NCBI RefSeq assembly: GCF_001436375.1
Contig: NZ_AZGA01000052.1
Coordinates: forward strand, 770 to 63,265
Reading direction: 5' to 3'
Length of the DNA stretch: 62,496 nt
Origin: Agrilactobacillus composti DSM 18527 = JCM 14202
Lineage (GTDB): Bacteria > Bacillota > Bacilli > Lactobacillales > Lactobacillaceae
The position numbers were made by a program, and so were the translations under genes. Shown one piece after another: positions 1 to 8,470 of the stretch (positions are counted from its first letter, which is position 1; the number at the start of each line of letters is the position of its first letter). The notes beneath the pieces are model-generated. The model saw only the letters and a list, made by a program, of their open reading frames with translations. It had not been told where the DNA came from and did no database searches.

Positions 1-16
1 ATTTGTACTTCCCTTC

Positions 17-54
17 AAAAAAATATCTCCGGTATATGGAAACACCCGGAGATA
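17..54 (-). terminator. Rho-independent terminator of the gal operon
   Basis: Inverted repeat TATCTCCGG (24-32) and CCGGAGATA (46-54). Seven A residues (17-23) on the plus strand read as a U run in the minus-strand transcript. It lies just past the galT stop, as expected for the end of galK-galE-galT. Confidence 0.85.
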
Positions 55-62
55 GCTTTGGT

Positions 63-1535
63 TTATAGTGCTTCTACAAATTTTTTAAAAGCCGCTTGAC
101 CGGCTTCATCAGTCTTAAAGACGCCAGCATCTTCTAAGACCCGTTTAAAGACTAGACCAGTTTCCTGTTCAACGATAGCCGTCACATTGTCTGCTGTGAA
201 CTCATGGCGTTGCTTTAAGTCATCAGCCCAAGCTTTATGATAAGCTTTCATATCATTGGCTTGGTTTAACACGTACTTCTCCACTTCATGTAGTTCGGAT
301 TTGAGACGTGCCGGCAAAATAGCGCGACCCATAACTTCAATTAAACCAATGTTTTCTTTCTTGATATGTTGAACATCTTGATGGGGGTGAAAAATACCAT
401 CTGGATACTGAGCCGAAGTTTGGTTATCCCGTAAAACCAAATCGATTTCAAAATTATCAGCGCGTTTACGGACGATCGGCGTGATGGTATGGTGCTGCTG
501 GCCATCCACTTCAGCTCTGACCGAGACACTGTCATCGGTATAATGGCGCCAAACATCTAAGACATGACCGCTAGCCGCAATCAAACGTTGGACGTCTTTA
601 CCGGCAAGGCGGATAACCGACATTGGCCAAGCCACAATACCAGCTTGTAAATCTTCAAAACCTGGTAAGGTAAAGGGATATTTCACCGGTGCTTTGGCCA
701 TTGGAAAATCATGCCGGCCACCTTGATAATGATCATGGCTCAACATTGATCCGCCGACAATGGGCAAATCAGCGTTACTCCCCACAAAATAATGAGGTAG
801 CAAGCGCACAATTTCGAATAAATTTGAAAAAGTTGCCGTGTCAATATGCATGGGCCGCTGAATATCAGATAAGAAAATACAATGCTCACCAAAATACGCA
901 TAAGGTGAATATTGGAAGCCCCAGGTCTCACCGCCTAAAGTTAAGCGAATAATCCGGTGATTTGTCCGGGCTGGGAAATTACTGCGGCCTTGATAACCTT
1001 CATTAGCCATGCTCAATTGATCCATGGGATAGTTTGTTTTAGGCATGTTCTTAGCCTTGGCAATTTCCTTAGGATCTTTTTCAGGTTTAGACAGATTAAT
1101 TGTAATTTCCAAATCCCCATACTCTGTGGGCACATCATAGCTAATGTTCTTGGCGATAGCAGCTGTTTTAATATAATCATTACGGCGACTGATATCGTAG
1201 AAATAGGCTGTCGCCCTTTCAGGGCTGATTTGATAATCATTCCAAAACTCATGATTGACCTGTGCCGGTCTTGGGGTATAAAAGTCTGTTAATTCGGCTT
1301 CTAAGATTTCTTGACCAGAAGTGCTGTCAGTGATTTTATCATTTTGAATGGCGCTTTGGACCAGTGCTTGGGCAACATCTATCGGTGTTTGCAAGTCTGG
1401 GGTAACGGTTAAATTTTTTTCGCCCACTAAACGGTAAATTTGATTGATCAAATAAATACGGTCCATTGGGGCAAAGGTTGTTTTCAATGCAATAATTTGA
1501 TCAGCAAATAATTCTGCTAGATTTCTTTCTGTCAT
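63..1535 (-). CDS. galT: Galactose-1-phosphate uridylyltransferase (Firmicutes type 2)
   Basis: Transfers UMP from UDP-glucose to galactose-1-phosphate in the Leloir pathway, in the cytoplasm. At 490 aa it has the length of the long Firmicutes class, not the ~350-aa E. coli class. The stretch around residues 260-275 (GGSMLSHDHYQGG) carries the His cluster expected of the uridylyl-transfer site in this class. It is the last gene of galK-galE-galT; its ATG overlaps the galE stop by one base (TAATG type), suggesting translational coupling. A terminator follows directly. No galM is seen beside it. Function assigned from family resemblance and operon context; high confidence. Confidence 0.96.
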   Translation of the reverse strand: MTERNLAELFADQIIALKTTFAPMDRIYLINQIYRLVGEKNLTVTPDLQTPIDVAQALVQSAIQNDKITDSTSGQEILEAELTDFYTPRPAQVNHEFWNDYQISPERATAYFYDISRRNDYIKTAAIAKNISYDVPTEYGDLEITINLSKPEKDPKEIAKAKNMPKTNYPMDQLSMANEGYQGRSNFPARTNHRIIRLTLGGETWGFQYSPYAYFGEHCIFLSDIQRPMHIDTATFSNLFEIVRLLPHYFVGSNADLPIVGGSMLSHDHYQGGRHDFPMAKAPVKYPFTLPGFEDLQAGIVAWPMSVIRLAGKDVQRLIAASGHVLDVWRHYTDDSVSVRAEVDGQQHHTITPIVRKRADNFEIDLVLRDNQTSAQYPDGIFHPHQDVQHIKKENIGLIEVMGRAILPARLKSELHEVEKYVLNQANDMKAYHKAWADDLKQRHEFTADNVTAIVEQETGLVFKRVLEDAGVFKTDEAGQAAFKKFVEAL

Positions 1536-2527
1536 TATTTATCTCCATACCCCTTTGGATGACTGTTAGTCCAGTTCCAAGCTGTGGCGATGATTTTTTC
1601 AACGTCATCATATTGGGGTTGCCAGCCCAGTACTTTGCGGGCCTTGGTGGAATCAGCAATCAACGTACTGGGATCCCCAGCCCGTCTTGGGGCCATTTCA
1701 GCGGGAATAGCTTGGCCAGTGGCCTTGCGGGCAGCTTCCAAAATTTCTTTGTTGGAAAAACCCGTGGAAGACCCTAAGTTAAAGGCGTCAGAAGCTCCGC
1801 CGTCCAACAGACGTTGAATGGCTAAAATATGGGCATCGGCTAGATCCACCACGTGGACATAATCCCGCACGTTGGTGCCGTCTTTGGTGGGATAATCGTC
1901 GCCAAAGATCTTGAGTTTATCCCGTTTGCCCTGGGCCACTTGTAAAATGATGGGGATCAAGTGAGTTTCAGGATGATGATCTTCTCCGATACTGCCATCG
2001 GCTTTGGCGCCAGCTACGTTGAAGTAACGCAGGGCAATGAACTTGATGCCATAGGCCGCATCGGCCCACTTCATAATTTTCTCCATGGCTAACTTGCTTT
2101 CTCCATAGGGATTAGTAGGCACTTGGGGATCCGTTTCTTTAATGGGGATCTGTTTAGGTTCACCATAAGTGGCTGCCGTGGAAGAAAAGACGATCCGCTT
2201 GATATGATGGGCCTGCATGGCTTCTAGCAAAGTAATCATGCCCCCAGTGTTGTTGTCAAAGTATTTCAACGGGTCGCTCATGGATTCAGGGACGATGGAG
2301 AAGGCCGCAAAGTGGATCACCCCATCAACTTTTTCAGCGTTAAAAACCTGTTCCAAAAAATTACGATCCCGCACATCACCTTGGTAAAACCGGGCTTTGG
2401 AATTAACGGCCAGGCGATGGCCGGTGATCAAATTATCGATGACCGCCACGTCATAACCCTTTTCAATTAAACGATCCACTGTGTGTGAGCCGATATAACC
2501 AGCTCCACCAAGTACTAAAATACTCAT
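1535..2527 (-). CDS. galE: UDP-glucose 4-epimerase
   Basis: Interconverts UDP-galactose and UDP-glucose with bound NAD, regenerating UDP-glucose for GalT. At 330 aa it has the usual length of short-chain extended dehydrogenases. The Rossmann motif [10 protein letters not shown] is at residues 7-16, and the catalytic YxxxK appears as YGESK near residue 141. It sits between galK (29 bp upstream) and galT (one-base overlap), so it is probably co-transcribed and used for galactose catabolism as well as for supplying UDP-galactose to wall or exopolysaccharide synthesis. Confidence 0.96.
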   Translation of the reverse strand: MSILVLGGAGYIGSHTVDRLIEKGYDVAVIDNLITGHRLAVNSKARFYQGDVRDRNFLEQVFNAEKVDGVIHFAAFSIVPESMSDPLKYFDNNTGGMITLLEAMQAHHIKRIVFSSTAATYGEPKQIPIKETDPQVPTNPYGESKLAMEKIMKWADAAYGIKFIALRYFNVAGAKADGSIGEDHHPETHLIPIILQVAQGKRDKLKIFGDDYPTKDGTNVRDYVHVVDLADAHILAIQRLLDGGASDAFNLGSSTGFSNKEILEAARKATGQAIPAEMAPRRAGDPSTLIADSTKARKVLGWQPQYDDVEKIIATAWNWTNSHPKGYGDK

Positions 2528-2556
2528 TAAAAGAACCCCCTTATAATTTTAAGAAA

Positions 2557-3738
2557 CTAAGCCAGTTTTTTAGGACCATCTGCAATTTCTGCAATGTAGA
2601 AATCAGCATCATAACCAATAGCCGCTTTATAAGCCTGACCAACATTGGCGATGAAATCTTGAATATGATCTTCTTTAACGATGGCAATCGCACAACCGCC
2701 AAAACCAGCGCCGGTCATCCGGGCACCCAAGGCACCGTTTTGCCAAGCACTATGCGCGAGCGTATCTAATTCTTTACCAGTAACTTCATAGTCATATTCT
2801 AAAGAAACGTGAGAAGCGTTGACTAATTTACCAAAAGTATTAAGATCCCCTGCCTTTAGGGCATCGGTGGCCAAACCAGTGCGTTGGTTTTCAAAAACAG
2901 CATGGCGAGCCCGCCGAATCAAGGTGTCATCGTTAATGGCATAGGTATATTCATCAAAGGTATCTTTATTAAGCGCCCCTAGAGAATCAACTTTGAATAC
3001 GGTATTGATACGTTTTAAGGCTTCTTCACATTCGCTACGCCGTTCATTGTATTTAGAATCAGCTAATTCCCGGCGTTTGTTGGTATTCATGATAATGATT
3101 TTATAATCTTGCAATTTAATTGGTACCAATTCGTATTTTAACGTATTGGTGTCTAATAAAATGGCATGATCTTTTTGGCCCATCCCAACGGCAAATTGGT
3201 CCATAATACCGGAGTTAACGCCGATAAATTTGTTTTCAACTTCCATGCCAATTTTGACCACATCAACTTGATCAATGGTTAAATTAAATTGATCCGTCAA
3301 AATTTTACCAAACAGCATCTCAATCGATGCAGAAGATGATAAACCAGACCCATTAGGCAAATTTCCATTTACAAAAATATCAAAACCATGGTCTAATTGA
3401 TAGCCATGTTCTTTAAAGAAGTGAAAAACGCCTTTAGGATAGTTCGCCCAATTGTCCTTTTTATCATAACTCAAATTTGTTAAATCAAATTCAATAATTC
3501 CTAATTTAGGAAAATTGGCGGAATAAAGCCGCACGGTTTGATCAGTCCGAGGGGCAACGGCCGCATAAGTCCCCAAGCTAATGGCACATGGGAAAACCCG
3601 GCCACCGTTATAATCGGTGTGTTCCCCGATTAAATTGATGCGCCCTGGGGCAAAATAGGTGCCAACCGAATTGGTATTGAATTGGGTTTTAAAATCTGCT
3701 TTTAAAGATTCGACAGTGATTGCTTGTGTATCAGACAT
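2557..3738 (-). CDS. galK: Galactokinase
   Basis: Phosphorylates alpha-D-galactose to galactose-1-phosphate with ATP; cytoplasmic, GHMP kinase family. All three family motifs are visible: the galactokinase signature GRINLIGEHTDYNGG (about residues 32-46), the ATP-binding LPNGSGLSSSAS (about 127-138) and the C-terminal Gly-rich GGCAIAIV (about 346-353). At 393 aa it has the normal length. It is the first gene of the gal operon, divergent from a LacI-family regulator across a 311-bp control region with a cre-like site and a palindromic operator. Confidence 0.96.
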   Translation of the reverse strand: MSDTQAITVESLKADFKTQFNTNSVGTYFAPGRINLIGEHTDYNGGRVFPCAISLGTYAAVAPRTDQTVRLYSANFPKLGIIEFDLTNLSYDKKDNWANYPKGVFHFFKEHGYQLDHGFDIFVNGNLPNGSGLSSSASIEMLFGKILTDQFNLTIDQVDVVKIGMEVENKFIGVNSGIMDQFAVGMGQKDHAILLDTNTLKYELVPIKLQDYKIIIMNTNKRRELADSKYNERRSECEEALKRINTVFKVDSLGALNKDTFDEYTYAINDDTLIRRARHAVFENQRTGLATDALKAGDLNTFGKLVNASHVSLEYDYEVTGKELDTLAHSAWQNGALGARMTGAGFGGCAIAIVKEDHIQDFIANVGQAYKAAIGYDADFYIAEIADGPKKLA

Positions 3739-3826
3739 AATTTTCTCTCCTAATATGATATGACATATTTTTAATATAGTAGACGCAATTGACTCCTTCT
3801 AAAGGATAACCCCTTTTTACCAAAAA

Positions 3827-3840
3827 TGTAAGCGATTTTG
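3827..3840 (-). promoter_or_regulatory. cre-like (CcpA) site upstream of galK
   Basis: The minus strand reads CAAAATCGCTTACA. This matches 12 of 14 positions of the cre consensus TGWAANCGNTTWCA; only the first two bases differ. Its position about 90 bp upstream of galK fits catabolite control of a galactose operon. Inference from consensus only. Confidence 0.4.
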
Positions 3841-3873
3841 TAAATTAAATTACTAAATATTGGTAAACTAACT

Positions 3874-3909
3874 TAAACACTGTTTACTTTGTTTAAATTC
3901 GTTTATAAT
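3874..3909 (+). promoter_or_regulatory. Regulator promoter with palindromic operator (candidate GalR site)
   Basis: TAAACA-C-TGTTTA at 3874-3886 is a perfect 13-bp palindrome. A -10 box TATAAT is at 3904-3909; the base run 17 bp upstream (TGTTTA, 3881-3886) would be a weak -35 lying inside the palindrome. A second pair of half-site-like words (TAAA..TTTA) follows at about 3893-3904. This arrangement fits autoregulation by the adjacent LacI-family protein and perhaps joint control of galK. Confidence 0.45.
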
Positions 3910-4049
3910 AGCACTATACTATCAAACTTAATATTAAGCCGTTCCATCAGGGCTACCAACTTTTGGCTTTAATTAGCAGTTAAACAATTAAAACGTAACC
4001 AAATAACTGAACTGATTTTAGTAATATTTTCTGAGAGGAAGTCCTTATA

Positions 4050-5084
4050 ATGACTACAATTCGCGAAATTGCAGCAAAATCTGGGTATTCACCAGCTACT
4101 GTCTCACGCCTATTGAATGATGACCCCACCTTTTCAATTTCTGATACGGCTAAAGAACGTATTTTGAAAACGGCGCGGAATTTAAATTATTATCAAAATA
4201 AATCAATGAAGGGGCCAGGATTTAAAGTTGCCGTTATTTTCTCTGTTACCCCCAGAAAGGAATTAGAAGACGCCTATTACAGCAATTTACGTCAAAACAT
4301 TTTAACTTCTGGCGCCACCGCCAATATGGTGATGACTTTATTTAGAGATCTTAATGAGGTGCCCAATAATATCGATGGTATTTTAGCAGTAGGTAGTTTT
4401 TCAAAGGCAGAACTTAATAAAATAAAACACTTGTCTGGCAATATCGTTTTCGTAGATTCTAATCCAGATCCCCACCAGTTCACTTCCGTGCAACCTAATT
4501 TGGAATATATAACGGAACATGCGATTGATTTGTTTCGGATGGCCGGTAGAACAACCATTGGTTTGATCAGTGGTAAGTATTGGAATGTCAGTACAGGAAC
4601 TAACCCAGTAGGTGATGTTCGCCGTAAATATTTTGAAAGTTATATGCGGCAGTTGAATATTTTTGATAATCGCCTGACCTTTATTGGTCCAGATTTCTCG
4701 GTAGAAAGTGGCTATAATCTTGGCATGCAAGTCGTTCAGCAACTAGGGCGGGATTGGCTGCCTCAAGGCTTCTTGATTGGCTCAGACCCACTGGCTGTGG
4801 GTGTCTTACAAGCCTTTAATGAAAACAAAATCACGGTGCCCCAAGATACGGCTGTGATCAGTGTCAACGATTTAGATATCGCCAAATATGTTTCTCCGCC
4901 ATTAACGACCTTCAAAATTGATCTGCTTGAGCTAGGACAAGTTGCCATTGATACATTACGGGAGGTCATCACCTTTCCTGATACTTCGCACAAAACCATC
5001 TTATTGGACTCGACATTAATTGTGCGTAAAAGTTTTATCCCTGAGTCTGAAGCTGAACAACCAGCTACTAATCAAAAAAACTAG
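4050..5084 (+). CDS. galR: LacI/GalR-family transcriptional regulator, probable gal operon repressor
   Basis: A 344-aa DNA-binding regulator. The N-terminal LacI-type helix-turn-helix (IREIAAKSGYSPATVSRLLN, about residues 4-23) is followed by a hinge and a periplasmic-binding-protein-like sugar-sensing domain to the C terminus. The ATG is preceded by GAGAGGAAG at a suitable distance. It is divergent from galKET, the common place for galR in lactobacilli and streptococci, so galactose-responsive control of the operon is the likely job. Its TAG stop lies inside a 16-bp inverted repeat that is also the end of the convergent tetR gene. The effector cannot be read from sequence. Confidence 0.85.
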   Translation: MTTIREIAAKSGYSPATVSRLLNDDPTFSISDTAKERILKTARNLNYYQNKSMKGPGFKVAVIFSVTPRKELEDAYYSNLRQNILTSGATANMVMTLFRDLNEVPNNIDGILAVGSFSKAELNKIKHLSGNIVFVDSNPDPHQFTSVQPNLEYITEHAIDLFRMAGRTTIGLISGKYWNVSTGTNPVGDVRRKYFESYMRQLNIFDNRLTFIGPDFSVESGYNLGMQVVQQLGRDWLPQGFLIGSDPLAVGVLQAFNENKITVPQDTAVISVNDLDIAKYVSPPLTTFKIDLLELGQVAIDTLREVITFPDTSHKTILLDSTLIVRKSFIPESEAEQPATNQKN

Positions 5085-5110
5085 CCAATAATGACTAGTT
5101 TTTTTGATTA
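5069..5110. terminator. Bidirectional terminator between galR and tetR
   Basis: A perfect 16-bp inverted repeat (5069-5084 and 5095-5110) with a 10-nt loop. Each arm carries a run of seven A or T, so a U run follows the CTAG-containing stem in both directions. The stop codons of both convergent genes lie inside the stem. Confidence 0.85.
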
Positions 5111-5695
5111 GTGCCCTTGTTTTGCTTGAATGACGATATCTGTCAACTGTTTAGGTGTAAGGGTACGACTTTTTTGAAAGATAAGGTAAGCAGGCTTTGG
5201 TGCCAGAATAGGTGGTTGTGTCAACCAAAAGATGATGAAATCAATGATACCTCTGGTGACAATTTCTTGGGCAAAGGATACTGGAAAATCAGGAGATTTA
5301 CCAATTGCTGCGCTTGTTTGGGGCAAAACCGTGTTAATAAGTTGTTGCACTTTTTTAACCAAGTCAGCGGCAGGCTCCCTAAGCAGTAAACCCGCCAAGT
5401 CCCGTTGGCGATATAAATATTTAAATAATTGATAAAAAGCATTGTTCTCAAAACCAGTGGCTATCGCCACGGTATCTCTTGGTTTTGGAAAACGATTAAA
5501 AATACCCGTAATATCAGTGACGATTTCATTTTCATAATGGGTCAACAAATCATACTTATCCAAGTAATGGAGATAAAAGGTACCACGGCTGATATGGGCT
5601 GTTTTTGCTAATTGTTGGACACTTAACTTATCAAAACTCTGTTCTTGAATGATTTGAACAAAAGCTTTCTGAATTTTTATTTCAGTTTCAAGCAT
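5108..5695 (-). CDS. TetR/AcrR-family transcriptional regulator
   Basis: A 195-aa protein with an N-terminal TetR helix-turn-helix (LAKTAHISRGTFYLHYLDKY, about residues 27-46) and a C-terminal ligand/dimer domain of AcrR type. It is the last gene of a minus-strand operon after the yhgE-like and CDF genes. TetR proteins next to YhgE-type genes are common in Firmicutes, so it probably represses this operon; the inducer is unknown. Odd: the strong SD GGAGG (5721-5725) is 25 nt upstream of the ATG, while in-frame ATT and ATC codons lie 4 and 7 nt from it, so a rare start codon is possible. Confidence 0.85.
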   Translation of the reverse strand: MLETEIKIQKAFVQIIQEQSFDKLSVQQLAKTAHISRGTFYLHYLDKYDLLTHYENEIVTDITGIFNRFPKPRDTVAIATGFENNAFYQLFKYLYRQRDLAGLLLREPAADLVKKVQQLINTVLPQTSAAIGKSPDFPVSFAQEIVTRGIIDFIIFWLTQPPILAPKPAYLIFQKSRTLTPKQLTDIVIQAKQGH

Positions 5696-5728
5696 CTTTG
5701 TATTCGTTTCGATAATTGTTCCTCCTCT

Positions 5729-5749
5729 AAATGAACAGACTGCTTATTT
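5729..5749. promoter_or_regulatory. Imperfect palindrome between CDF gene and tetR
   Basis: AAATGAACAG-A-CTGCTTATTT, with 8 of 10 positions symmetric. The word AATGAACA recurs in inverted orientation (TGTTCATT, 8499-8506) just upstream of the first gene of the same operon. It could be a TetR operator, but the evidence is weak and the word is only 8 bp. Confidence 0.2.
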
Positions 5750-6747
5750 CAAAATCTATTGAACAATATTTTGGCTGGTTGTTCAATGGCAACCATAGAT
5801 TTTTTGGAGGGTTTGACTTGAATACAGCAATACAAAATTGGATACTGCATTTCTAATTCCTTTTGAATGCGTTGACAAATGCCATAGGCTTGTTGCAAGC
5901 TCAATAAATCAGACAGCACAATCTCAGCTTCAACGATAATATTACTGCCCGAATAACGGCAATTCACAAAGGTAATTGCTTGAACATCACTCATACTATT
6001 GATGCTTCTAATAATTTTTGTTCTAATGATTGTACTAAACCCATCAGATAACTTTTCAGCACTCGCACTTAAAATACGACAGCCGTTATAAACGATAAAT
6101 CCACCTAAGATAATGGCAGCTAAGGGATCGATCCAATTAATTCTAAAAATTGCAGCCACTGCAATGGCGATCATAGTGCCTGTTGAAGTTAGCGCATCGC
6201 TTAGAAAATCACGGGCGGAGGCATTTAAAGCCGCACTATGAAGTTTACGGCTGATCAATTGATTAACAAGACTCAGTGTAACCATAACAAGTGCCGAAAT
6301 GGCTGCCATAATAGCTGCTGTCCCCTTTAGTGCTATTGTTTGTTCACCTAACACTAAAGTCATTATTTTGGTGCTGCCGTTCCAGATACAGACTAAACCA
6401 ACCAGAAACATGATTAAACCTGAAAGAAAAACAGCAAGATTTTCAAACTGCCAATGTCCCTCTAGATGATAGCTATCAGACGGTTTGATGGCGAAAGTTA
6501 AGCCAACGATTAAAGAAAGTACTGAAATAATGCCGGTCAAATTATTTTGGCCATCCGCAATTAGTGCCGTCGTATGATCTGCATGCCCCACGATCATCTC
6601 AGCTAAGGAAATACCCGTATAGACCACCAAATTAAGTATCAACAATATTCTAGCCTGTTTAACTTTTTTCCGACTATTGGCTGTTATTTCTTGCGAAATA
6701 CCAATTGGATTATTATTGTTTAAAAACATCTTCATCATGCCCTTCAT
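5749..6747 (-). CDS. Cation diffusion facilitator (CDF) family metal efflux protein
   Basis: An integral membrane metal/proton antiporter of about 330 aa with roughly six membrane segments and a cytoplasmic C-terminal domain. The TM2 region ends in ADGQNNL. The TM5 region reads SARDFLSDALTSTG, a DxxxD pair in place of the HxxxD of zinc transporters; this substitution is known from manganese/iron-type CDFs, so Mn efflux is my inference. An upstream TTG (6768) would overlap the yhgE-like gene and lacks an SD. ATG codons at 6747, 6738, 6735 and 6729 are all possible; GAAGGG best fits the last two. Operon partner of the yhgE-like and tetR genes. Confidence 0.85.
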   Translation of the reverse strand: MKGMMKMFLNNNNPIGISQEITANSRKKVKQARILLILNLVVYTGISLAEMIVGHADHTTALIADGQNNLTGIISVLSLIVGLTFAIKPSDSYHLEGHWQFENLAVFLSGLIMFLVGLVCIWNGSTKIMTLVLGEQTIALKGTAAIMAAISALVMVTLSLVNQLISRKLHSAALNASARDFLSDALTSTGTMIAIAVAAIFRINWIDPLAAIILGGFIVYNGCRILSASAEKLSDGFSTIIRTKIIRSINSMSDVQAITFVNCRYSGSNIIVEAEIVLSDLLSLQQAYGICQRIQKELEMQYPILYCCIQVKPSKKSMVAIEQPAKILFNRF

Positions 6748-6748
6748 T

Positions 6749-8470
6749 TTACGATGCAAATTCAGCAAAGCGGTGCAAGCTTAATTGAAACCGCAAGATG
6801 ATGGCCAAGTTTAACCCGATCATGATCAAGACCATCAGCCAGATATCTCCTTGAAGGGCTTGATGGGTTGAAATAACGCTACGTAGCGCATTGATTAAAT
6901 AGGTCATTGGTAGCCAAGTATTTAAGGACTGGGCAAAATGGTTGACTAAAAATGTTGGGTAAAGTCCACCCGAAGCAGCCAGTTGCAGGACTAAAACAAT
7001 TGAAATCAACCAGGTGCCAAAACCGCCCAATAGTAAGCGCAAAGCAAAGATCAACGATAAGAACAGCCAGGAACCTAACAAAATGACTAAGAAAAGTTGC
7101 AGCGGCTGGGCAACTTGTAAGTGATTGCCTTGGGTCAATGACCAAAATAATAATACGGCTTGTAGGATACCGACTAAACCCACTACTGAGGCCTTACTCC
7201 CCCACCAAGTTAAGGCATATTTGGGCTTTTTGTGGGGTAAAAAAGCATCATACATGGTGCCAATGGCAATCCCCCCCACATATAGACCGATGGCAATGGC
7301 AAAGGGTGCCATACCGGTGCCGTTATTAGGCACTTTGGCAATATCACTGCTATGGGCTTTGACCGGTTGGGCCATGGTGGTGGCATTTAAGGATGTTGTG
7401 TGTAAGATTTGTAATTTTTGCACACCGGCTGTTAAACCAGTGGTAAGTGTCTGACTACCGGTTAACAGTTGCTGCGTCCCTTGGGTCAATGTCTGGGTGC
7501 CCGCTGCTAGTTGCCCACTACCCTTTTGTAACGCGGGTAAACTAGTTGCCAACGTCTGCAGACCCTGGCCCATATTGGCATTACCACTTGCCAAGCTAGT
7601 GACACCTTGGGTATAGACCTTAAAACCAGTTGCTAATTGCTGTGAACTTGCCAATAGGTTGGCAAGATCCGCAGCGCTGCTAGGCTGAGTAGTTTGTCTA
7701 AGCTTGACCAAACTATTTTGAATTTGTGTTTGCCCCGCTGCTAGTTGCGGGGCACGGCTTGTTAATTTGGTCAACCCATTGGTGAGTGTCTGATTGCCTT
7801 GTAATAATTTGTCATTCCCCGCCTTAACCTGGTTTAGCCCGGAAGATAATGCAGTAGTGCCGCTATTCAATTGCGATTCACCTGCCAAGAGCTTTTGGCT
7901 CCCAGTTGTTAAGGCAGCACCTCCCAGCGCCGCCTGGACCATCCCATTTTTTGCAGCACCTAGTCCATTCAGAACAATCTGGGTGTAAAGTGTTGTGACC
8001 TGGGCTGAAACTTTGGCTTTGATTGCGGTGGCTGCACCGCTGGTCATCTTTGATACAATGAAGTTTTGACCAGAGTTGAATTTAAAGTACAATGCCATGG
8101 TCTTTGGCTGGGCAGATAAAATCGTGGTGGCATCCTTGGAAAAATTTGTTGGTATAGTTAACACCATATAATATTTACCTGATTTTAAACCTGTATTAGC
8201 TTTTCTTGCGGATATGTGTTTGAAATTAAGGGACTGGGATTTCACCAAATTGGTTGTCAAATTACGGCCAATGGCCAGATGGCGGTGCTGATAATTGACT
8301 GCTTGATCATGGTTGACAATAGCTACAGGTAAGTTAGCCATCTTGCCGTAGGTATTCCACATAGAAGCAAGATAGATAAAACAATAAATTGCCGGGATCA
8401 GTGCAATCATCAAAAGCACAACTAACATCATTCGATGCTTTAATAAATATTTCCATTCACTGACTAACAT
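6749..8470 (-). CDS. YhgE/Pip-type membrane protein (ABC-2 permease-like)
   Basis: A 573-aa membrane protein of the YhgE/phage-infection-protein family. One membrane helix near residues 13-35 is followed by a long extracellular region with many L..G...L..G repeats (about 190-355, probably coiled coil). Five or six C-terminal helices (about 385-570) resemble ABC-2 type permeases. Related proteins serve as phage receptors (Lactococcus Pip) or parts of type VII secretion; the actual substrate is unknown. It is the first gene of an operon with a CDF exporter and a TetR regulator. GGCGG stands before the ATG. Family call firm, function open. Confidence 0.85.
   Translation of the reverse strand: MLVSEWKYLLKHRMMLVVLLMIALIPAIYCFIYLASMWNTYGKMANLPVAIVNHDQAVNYQHRHLAIGRNLTTNLVKSQSLNFKHISARKANTGLKSGKYYMVLTIPTNFSKDATTILSAQPKTMALYFKFNSGQNFIVSKMTSGAATAIKAKVSAQVTTLYTQIVLNGLGAAKNGMVQAALGGAALTTGSQKLLAGESQLNSGTTALSSGLNQVKAGNDKLLQGNQTLTNGLTKLTSRAPQLAAGQTQIQNSLVKLRQTTQPSSAADLANLLASSQQLATGFKVYTQGVTSLASGNANMGQGLQTLATSLPALQKGSGQLAAGTQTLTQGTQQLLTGSQTLTTGLTAGVQKLQILHTTSLNATTMAQPVKAHSSDIAKVPNNGTGMAPFAIAIGLYVGGIAIGTMYDAFLPHKKPKYALTWWGSKASVVGLVGILQAVLLFWSLTQGNHLQVAQPLQLFLVILLGSWLFLSLIFALRLLLGGFGTWLISIVLVLQLAASGGLYPTFLVNHFAQSLNTWLPMTYLINALRSVISTHQALQGDIWLMVLIMIGLNLAIILRFQLSLHRFAEFAS

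Larger units (their letters stand above)
3739..4049. promoter_or_regulatory. gal divergent control region
   Basis: This 311-bp gap separates galK (minus) and the LacI-type regulator (plus). It holds the cre-like site at 3827-3840, the palindrome at 3874-3886 and a TATAAT box (3904-3909) for the plus gene, each listed separately. For galK a weak -10 (TATATT on the minus strand, 3773-3778) can be pointed to, but no convincing -35. An SD-like GAGAGGAAG precedes the regulator ATG. Nothing else coding is seen. Confidence 0.6.
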
